Source of the DNA: Prevotella sp. UBA4268
GTDB taxonomy: Bacteria; Bacteroidota; Bacteroidia; Bacteroidales; Bacteroidaceae
Length of the DNA stretch: 6,085 nt
NCBI GenBank assembly: GCA_002395135.1
Contig: DGWC01000060.1
Location: forward strand, 6,187-12,271
Reading direction: 5' to 3'
Under the pieces are notes generated by a model, which ran no database searches, had not been told where the DNA came from, and saw only the letters and a list, made by a program, of their open reading frames with translations. This document shows, piece by piece, positions 1 to 3,508 of the stretch. Position numbers and translations under genes: made by a program. How positions within the stretch are numbered: the first letter of the stretch is position 1; each line of letters begins with the position of its first letter.

Positions 1-224
1 TGCACCGCTATGCCATCACCTTCCATCGCGACAAAAGGAGCAAGCATGCTCTGCATTCCGAACTCGACGATATCAAGGGAATCGGCCCGAAATCAAAGGA
101 TCTGCTCATCAAGCAACTGAAAACCATTAAGAAGATAAAAGAATCTGATATTCAGACACTTACAAATATTCTTGGCATTTCTAAGGCACAAATTGTCTAT
201 AATTATTTCCATAAATCAGAATAA
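1..224 (+). CDS. uvrC: UvrABC system protein C, C-terminal end (partial)
   Basis: This is the 3' end of uvrC; the start lies outside the window. The reading frame begins at base 3 and gives 73 residues before the TAA at 222-224. UvrC makes the dual incisions flanking a lesion in nucleotide excision repair, working after UvrA and UvrB in the cytoplasm. Visible are the conserved HRYAITFHRDKRSK segment that closes the RNase H-like nuclease domain, then SELDDIKGIGPKSKDLLIKQ, the first helix-hairpin-helix of the C-terminal (HhH)2 DNA-binding domain (hairpin GIG), and a second hairpin around LTNILGIS. The catalytic residues of both nuclease domains are upstream of the window. The protein ends normally for the family, with no sign of truncation. 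The dtd promoter begins five bases after the stop codon. Identification rests on strong resemblance to UvrC C-termini. Confidence 0.94.
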   Translation, partial: HRYAITFHRDKRSKHALHSELDDIKGIGPKSKDLLIKQLKTIKKIKESDIQTLTNILGISKAQIVYNYFHKSE

Positions 225-229
225 ATTAC

Positions 230-237
230 TAACTTTG
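230..237 (+). promoter_or_regulatory. Bacteroidota -7 box (TAACTTTG) for dtd
   Basis: TAACTTTG matches the Bacteroidota sigma-factor -7 consensus TAnnTTTG at every defined base. It sits in the 17-bp gap between uvrC and dtd. The expected -33 region falls inside the end of uvrC, and only a weak TTT (206-208) lies at suitable spacing. The dtd ATG starts four bases after the box, so transcription would begin at or within a few bases of the start codon, giving a leaderless or nearly leaderless mRNA. Confidence 0.7.
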
Positions 238-241
238 TGGC

Positions 242-694
242 ATGAGAAGTGTTATACAGCGTGTGAGCAGCGCCAGCGTCAGCATTGGCGGACAAGAAAA
301 GTCGGCCATCAGGCAAGGAATACTCATCCTTTTGGGCGTGGAAGACCGCGACACGGAGGAGGATGTGGCGTGGTTAGTTAAGAAAATCAGCAACCTGCGC
401 ATCTTTGACGACGATGAGGGCGTGATGAACCGCTCACTGCTCGACGTACAAGGCGAAGCACTGGTAGTGAGCCAGTTCACGCTTTACGCCTCCTATAAGA
501 AAGGCAACCGACCCTCCTGGTTTCGCGCCGGCAGCCATGATGTCTCCATTCCGCTCTACGAAGCGTTCTGCAAGCAGATGTCTGAAGCACTGGGAAAACC
601 CGTTGGAACAGGAGAATTCGGCGCTGAGATGCAAGTAAAACTTGTCAACGACGGGCCCGTCACCATCTGTATAGATACAAAAAACAAGGAATAA
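242..694 (+). CDS. dtd: D-aminoacyl-tRNA deacylase
   Basis: The 150-residue product hydrolyses the ester bond between a D-amino acid (also mischarged glycine) and tRNA, recycling the tRNA and keeping D-residues out of proteins. It acts in the cytoplasm as a homodimer, and the length is typical of the bacterial DTD1 family. The N-terminus MRSVIQRVSSASVSI is the usual family start. The two active-site motifs are intact: SQFTL at residues 77-81, with the conserved Thr80, and NDGPVT at 136-141, the Gly-cisPro motif that enforces chirality. KGNRPSW (87-93) and GTGEFGA (122-128) are also family signatures. The ATG at 242 is chosen because it matches the family N-terminus and lies just after a -7 box. 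No Shine-Dalgarno sequence is present. The gene lies 17 bp after uvrC and is the first of a dtd, MazG-like, deoC series on the same strand. Confidence 0.97.
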   Translation: MRSVIQRVSSASVSIGGQEKSAIRQGILILLGVEDRDTEEDVAWLVKKISNLRIFDDDEGVMNRSLLDVQGEALVVSQFTLYASYKKGNRPSWFRAGSHDVSIPLYEAFCKQMSEALGKPVGTGEFGAEMQVKLVNDGPVTICIDTKNKE

Positions 695-818
695 GTCCCC
701 CACTGGCAAGTACACAGAAGAATAAAGAATGTACATACGATTCCTATGCATTGCTGAGTACATCGCCATGACTCATTTTCATCAAATTAATTATCGTACA
801 GATATACAGATAGAAAAT

Positions 819-1145
819 ATGACCATCAAAGAAGCACAACAGGCTGTAGACCAGTGGATTAAGGAATATGGAGTGCGCTATTTCAGCGAACTCACCAACA
901 TGGCGTGCCTCACTGAAGAGGTGGGCGAACTGGCTCGTGTCATTGCGCGCCAATATGGCGATCAAAGTTTTAAGCCCGGAGAAAAGCCAAACCTGGGCGA
1001 AGAAATGGCCGATGTGCTGTGGGTGCTTCTCTGTCTGGCCAACCAGACGGGTGTAGACCTTACCGAGGAACTGCAGAAATCCATCGAGAAAAAGACGTTT
1101 CGCGACCGAACGAGACATCTTGACAACCCCAAACTGAAAGCATAA
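819..1145 (+). CDS. MazG-like nucleotide pyrophosphohydrolase
   Basis: This 108-residue all-alpha protein belongs to the MazG/dUTPase-like NTP pyrophosphohydrolase superfamily, which cleaves nucleoside triphosphates to monophosphate and pyrophosphate with Mg2+. The metal-binding signature is present: E33-E34-V-G-E37 on one helix and E61-E62-M-A-D65 on the next, spaced as in single-domain MazG proteins. The preferred substrate cannot be read from the sequence; removal of non-canonical or surplus (d)NTPs is the usual role. The frame is open upstream to ATGs at 729 and 768, but those would add 30 or 17 residues (MYIRFLCIAEYIA...) with no resemblance to the family. The start MTIKEAQQAVDQWIKEYG at 819 fits it well and is preceded by A-rich DNA, the usual Bacteroidota initiation context. 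The stop is 17 bp before deoC, so the two are probably cotranscribed. No consensus -7 box was found in the 124-bp gap after dtd, which otherwise holds nothing I recognise. Confidence 0.9.
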   Translation: MTIKEAQQAVDQWIKEYGVRYFSELTNMACLTEEVGELARVIARQYGDQSFKPGEKPNLGEEMADVLWVLLCLANQTGVDLTEELQKSIEKKTFRDRTRHLDNPKLKA

Positions 1146-1162
1146 TCAAACAAAACAACGAT

Positions 1163-2086
1163 ATGGAAGAACATCACAACAACCACCACGAACATGCTCA
1201 CGGAAAGAGCAAGTATGAACAGGCATTAGCCAAGTACAACTGCGACATCAAAGACGAAGACGTAGCCGCAGCCGTAAAGAAAATCATTGCTGAGAAAGTG
1301 CACGAGAACGACACGCTCGAGGTGAAGAAATTCCTCTTTGGAAGCATCGAACTGACCACACTGAAGACTACCGACTCCGACGAATCGGTGCTCGCTTTCA
1401 CCGAGAAAGTGAACCAATTCGACGAGCAGTATGGCGACCTGCCCCACGTGGCCACCATCTGCGTGTATCCCTGTTTTGCCAAAACAGTGGCCGAAACTCT
1501 TGAAGTGGACGGCGTGGAAATAGCATGTGTATCGGGCAGTTTCCCCTCTTCGCAGACCTTCCCAGAGATTAAAGTGGCCGAAACAGCCCTTGCGCTGAAA
1601 GACGGTGCCACCGAAATCGACATTGTTATGCCAGTGGGCAAGTTCCTCTCTGGCGACTATGAAGGCGTGTGCGACGACATCAACGAGTTGAAACAGGTGT
1701 GCGGCGACCACTCCATGAAGGTTATCCTGGAAACAGGCTGCCTGAAAACAGCCTCAAACATCAAAAAAGCATCCATTCTATCGATGTATGCAGGTGCCGA
1801 CTACATCAAGACCAGCACCGGCAAAGAGAAGATTTCAGCCACGCCAGAGGCCGCTTACGTGATGTGCCAGGCCATGAAAGAATACTACGAAGAAACAGGC
1901 ATTCAGATTGGTTTCAAGCCCGCTGGCGGCATCAACTCGGTGATGGATGCCATCATCTATTACACCATTGTGAAAGAAGTGCTGGGAGAAAAGTGGCTCA
2001 CCAACAAGTGGTTCCGCCTGGGCACCAGCCGACTGGCCAACCTCCTGCTTTCGGAAATCGAAGGCAAGGAACTGAAATTCTTCTGA
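1163..2086 (+). CDS. deoC: deoxyribose-phosphate aldolase, with His-rich N-terminus
   Basis: This class I aldolase cleaves 2-deoxyribose 5-phosphate to acetaldehyde and glyceraldehyde 3-phosphate, the last step of deoxynucleoside catabolism in the cytoplasm. At 307 residues it is of the longer type, with about 45 residues more at the N-terminus than E. coli DeoC. The active site is clear: Lys216 in DYIKTSTG forms the Schiff base, Lys252 in GFKPAGG and Asp153 in EIDIVMP form the proton relay, and Cys100 in ICVYP matches E. coli Cys47. At the position of E. coli Asp16 (DLTTL) there is Glu63 (ELTTL). The first 13 residues contain six histidines (4, 5, 8, 9, 11, 13). The ATG at 1163 is the only ATG start before the conserved KSKYEQALAKYN segment, so the His-rich stretch should be translated. 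There is a 17-bp gap to the MazG-like gene, no promoter box between them, and a strong hairpin 41 bp after the stop. Confidence 0.97.
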   Translation: MEEHHNNHHEHAHGKSKYEQALAKYNCDIKDEDVAAAVKKIIAEKVHENDTLEVKKFLFGSIELTTLKTTDSDESVLAFTEKVNQFDEQYGDLPHVATICVYPCFAKTVAETLEVDGVEIACVSGSFPSSQTFPEIKVAETALALKDGATEIDIVMPVGKFLSGDYEGVCDDINELKQVCGDHSMKVILETGCLKTASNIKKASILSMYAGADYIKTSTGKEKISATPEAAYVMCQAMKEYYEETGIQIGFKPAGGINSVMDAIIYYTIVKEVLGEKWLTNKWFRLGTSRLANLLLSEIEGKELKFF

Positions 2087-2125
2087 TCAACAACCCTTTT
2101 CTTGCTCCTATACAAGAGCATCGAA

Positions 2126-2172
2126 AAAAGAAAAGTGGCACTCTCATCGCTCGGGAGTGCCACTTTTCTTCA
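2126..2172. terminator. Strong hairpin, likely bidirectional terminator
   Basis: A perfect 16-bp stem pairs 2128-2143 (AAGAAAAGTGGCACTC) with 2155-2170 (GAGTGCCACTTTTCTT). A U-G and a C-G pair inside the loop extend it to 18 bp with a 7-base loop. The plus-strand RNA ends in UUUUCUU and the minus-strand RNA in CUUUUCUUUUUU, so an intrinsic terminator could work both ways. It ends the deoC transcript 41 bp after its stop. For the minus strand it lies about 270 bp beyond the ispB stop, with no better terminator seen in between. Confidence 0.85.
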
Positions 2173-2216
2173 TCCTTATCTATGCAACGGAGCCTTAAAA
2201 CCATTACATCAAGATA

Positions 2217-2304
2217 GTAAATTATATTAATTTGCACGATAAATTAACTTAATTTGAAAAGTAAATTATATTAATTTGCGCGGTAAATTAAATTAATTTA
2301 CTGG
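2217..2304. repeat. Four tandem 22-bp units, each with an AT-rich dyad
   Basis: The four units start at 2217, 2239, 2261 and 2283, an exact 22-bp period with no slippage. Each contains AAATTA-N3-TAATTT (cores at 2219-2233, 2241-2255, 2263-2277 and 2285-2299). The arms are identical in all four, while the central three bases vary (TAT, ACT, TAT, AAT). The 7-bp linkers between cores vary as well. Units 1 and 3 share the 19-mer GTAAATTATATTAATTTGC; unit 4 is a perfect inverted repeat, GTAAATTA-AAT-TAATTTAC. Conserved arms with free centres look like binding sites for a two-fold symmetric protein, as in operator arrays or iterons. The array lies 44 bp after the deoC terminator and 14 bp before an unrecognised small reading frame. 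Its function is unknown. Confidence 0.9.
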
Positions 2305-2318
2305 AACAACGTGATGAT

Positions 2319-2468
2319 ATGACAGGTGTAAAGAAGAGGTATTCTGCTTGTAATCAGGCACTTTGCTTGCTTGATATCATTGCCAAGATGGAAAAGGAAA
2401 TACATCAGCGCCCTTGGAAAGGAACACGTATGCCATCTATTGATTACATATTCCTTGAAGACACGTAA
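2319..2468 (+). CDS. Possible small hypothetical protein (49 aa)
   Basis: An ATG at 2319 opens a 49-codon frame ending in TAA at 2466-2468; I do not recognise the product. It starts MTGVKKRYSACNQALCLLD and ends SIDYIFLEDT. The N-terminus is basic, a leucine- and isoleucine-containing segment follows, two cysteines are present (residues 11 and 16), and no signal peptide or transmembrane helix is evident. Several codons begin with G, as in real genes, but the frame is short enough to occur by chance. The frame is open upstream only to 2292, just inside the fourth repeat unit. Its last 25 bases overlap the 3' end of the polyprenyl synthase gene on the other strand. No exact -7 box precedes it, although TTAATTTG in repeat units 1-3 is one mismatch from TAnnTTTG. 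It could be a small regulated gene, a remnant, or non-coding. Confidence 0.3.
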   Translation: MTGVKKRYSACNQALCLLDIIAKMEKEIHQRPWKGTRMPSIDYIFLEDT

Positions 2469-3421
2469 TCCACGTAGAGAAGCAAAGCGTTGGCAAGTGC
2501 CTCGTCTTTGATATGTGCGCTCACGAAATGGCGGCACTCCTCACTCAGTTCTGACATACGCTGACAGGCATATACTATACCGCCGTTCTGCTTGGCAAAT
2601 TCTACCAAAACGGCGATTTCATCGGTCGTAATCGAACCAAACTTCACCTTTTTGGCCAATGCGCGCATCAGCAGGTCGTCGTTGTTGCGCAAGGCATAGA
2701 TAATCGGGAGCGTTAGTTTGCCTTCTGCCATATCGTTGCCCGTGGGCTTTCCTATCACTTTTGAATCGTAATAATCAAAGATGTCGTCGCGGATTTGGAA
2801 GATGGTGCCGATGTTTCGCCCGAATTCGGCGGCCTGCTCCACCTCTTCTTGTGTGGCTCCCACCGAGAGGGCTGCCACCGCGCAGCATGTCTCAAAGAGC
2901 GCGGCCGTCTTCTGCCGAATCACGTCATAGTAGATATCCTCAGAGAGTCCGTCGTCCTCATCATTGGTCAACTGCAGGATTTCACCGTTTGAAAGCGTTC
3001 TGCCGAGCAGTGCTACCTGCTTGAAAATCTGCTCGTTGTGGGTTTCGCTGACGTGCAGCATGGAGGTAGACAGCAGATAATCGCCCACGAGCACAGCCAC
3101 TTTGTTGTCATACAAGGCATTCACCGATGCTTGTCCCCTGCGCTGGCGGCTCTCGTCCACCACGTCGTCGTGCACAAGACTGGCGGTGTGTAACAATTCC
3201 AGAGCCACGGCTCCGTGCAAGGTAGACTCATTGATCTGCCCATATCCTTTCGCCATCAGCAGAGTCAGGATGGGGCGCATGCGCTTACCGCCGCGCTGCT
3301 GAATGTGCGACAAGGCTTGGTTAAGCAGTCCGTCAGTGTGAGACAACGACTGACTGAACAGTTTGCAAAATTCGTTCAACTGCTCTAGAATAGGTACTTG
3401 TATTTGCAACAGATTGTCCAT
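2444..3421 (-). CDS. ispB: Long-chain polyprenyl diphosphate synthase
   Basis: The enzyme adds isopentenyl diphosphate units in trans to an allylic primer to make the side chain of a respiratory quinone (menaquinone in most Bacteroidota). The 325-residue length is normal. GGKRMRP (44-50) binds substrate. The first aspartate-rich motif is DDVVD (85-89) followed by RQRRG (92-96); the second is DDIFD (212-216) in FQIRDD, then GKPTGND (224-230) and Lys235. Ala80, five residues before the first motif, is small as in E. coli IspB, which favours a long product; the exact chain length cannot be read. The ATG at 3421 is chosen over an in-frame TTG seven codons upstream (3442-3440) because that TTG is the end of a -7 box and so would not be in the mRNA. 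The gene is transcribed away from polA and converges on deoC. The ispB name reflects family membership rather than a proven product. Confidence 0.95.
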   Translation of the reverse strand: MDNLLQIQVPILEQLNEFCKLFSQSLSHTDGLLNQALSHIQQRGGKRMRPILTLLMAKGYGQINESTLHGAVALELLHTASLVHDDVVDESRQRRGQASVNALYDNKVAVLVGDYLLSTSMLHVSETHNEQIFKQVALLGRTLSNGEILQLTNDEDDGLSEDIYYDVIRQKTAALFETCCAVAALSVGATQEEVEQAAEFGRNIGTIFQIRDDIFDYYDSKVIGKPTGNDMAEGKLTLPIIYALRNNDDLLMRALAKKVKFGSITTDEIAVLVEFAKQNGGIVYACQRMSELSEECRHFVSAHIKDEALANALLLYVDYVSSRNM

Positions 3422-3439
3422 GCTTTCTGAAATTTCGTA

Positions 3440-3447
3440 CAAAATTA
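3440..3447 (-). promoter_or_regulatory. -7 box (TAATTTTG) for the polyprenyl synthase gene
   Basis: Read on the minus strand this is TAATTTTG, a full match to TAnnTTTG. It ends 18 bases before the ATG at 3421, so transcription should begin near 3433-3436 with a leader of roughly 12-15 bases. The -33 region should fall around 3467-3471, where only a weak TTTTTC-like stretch is seen. The box settles the choice of start codon for the gene. Confidence 0.7.
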
Positions 3448-3480
3448 CGTATTTTATTCGGATTAATGAAAAAGAATTTG

Positions 3481-3488
3481 TAATTTTG
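3481..3488 (+). promoter_or_regulatory. -7 box (TAATTTTG) for polA
   Basis: TAATTTTG is a full match to TAnnTTTG and the same eight bases as the box facing the opposite way at 3440-3447. The polA ATG lies 20 bases downstream, so the leader should be about 15 bases. TTCG at 3457-3460, 20 bases upstream, is the best candidate for a -33 element, with one mismatch from TTTG. Confidence 0.7.
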
Positions 3489-3508
3489 AGCGGAAAATTA
3501 GATTATTT

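Noticed and set aside
729..818. N-terminal extension of the MazG-like protein from ATG 729 or 768
   Set aside because: The added residues look unlike the family and the conserved start MTIKEAQ lies at 819 in an A-rich initiation context.
2195..2216. A fifth, degenerate repeat unit upstream of the array
   Set aside because: Aligned by eye, too few bases match and neither arm of the dyad is kept.
1669..2217. Long frame overlapping deoC in another frame on the plus strand
   Set aside because: It is a shadow: its sequence is Arg/His-rich without family resemblance, while the deoC frame holds every active-site motif.
2227..2278. Tandem Bacteroidota promoters made by neighbouring repeat units
   Set aside because: TTTG of one unit and TTAATTTG of the next are 14 bp apart, too short for the -33 to -7 spacing of about 19-20 bp, and each -7 has a mismatch.
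2217..2304. CRISPR array
   Set aside because: The repeats are 15-19 bp with only about 7 bp between cores; CRISPR repeats and spacers are much longer, and no cas gene is present.
2353..2375. Hairpin as a nearer terminator for the polyprenyl synthase
   Set aside because: The 8-bp stem includes a pair that works only on the plus strand (G-U) and no U-tract follows on the minus strand.
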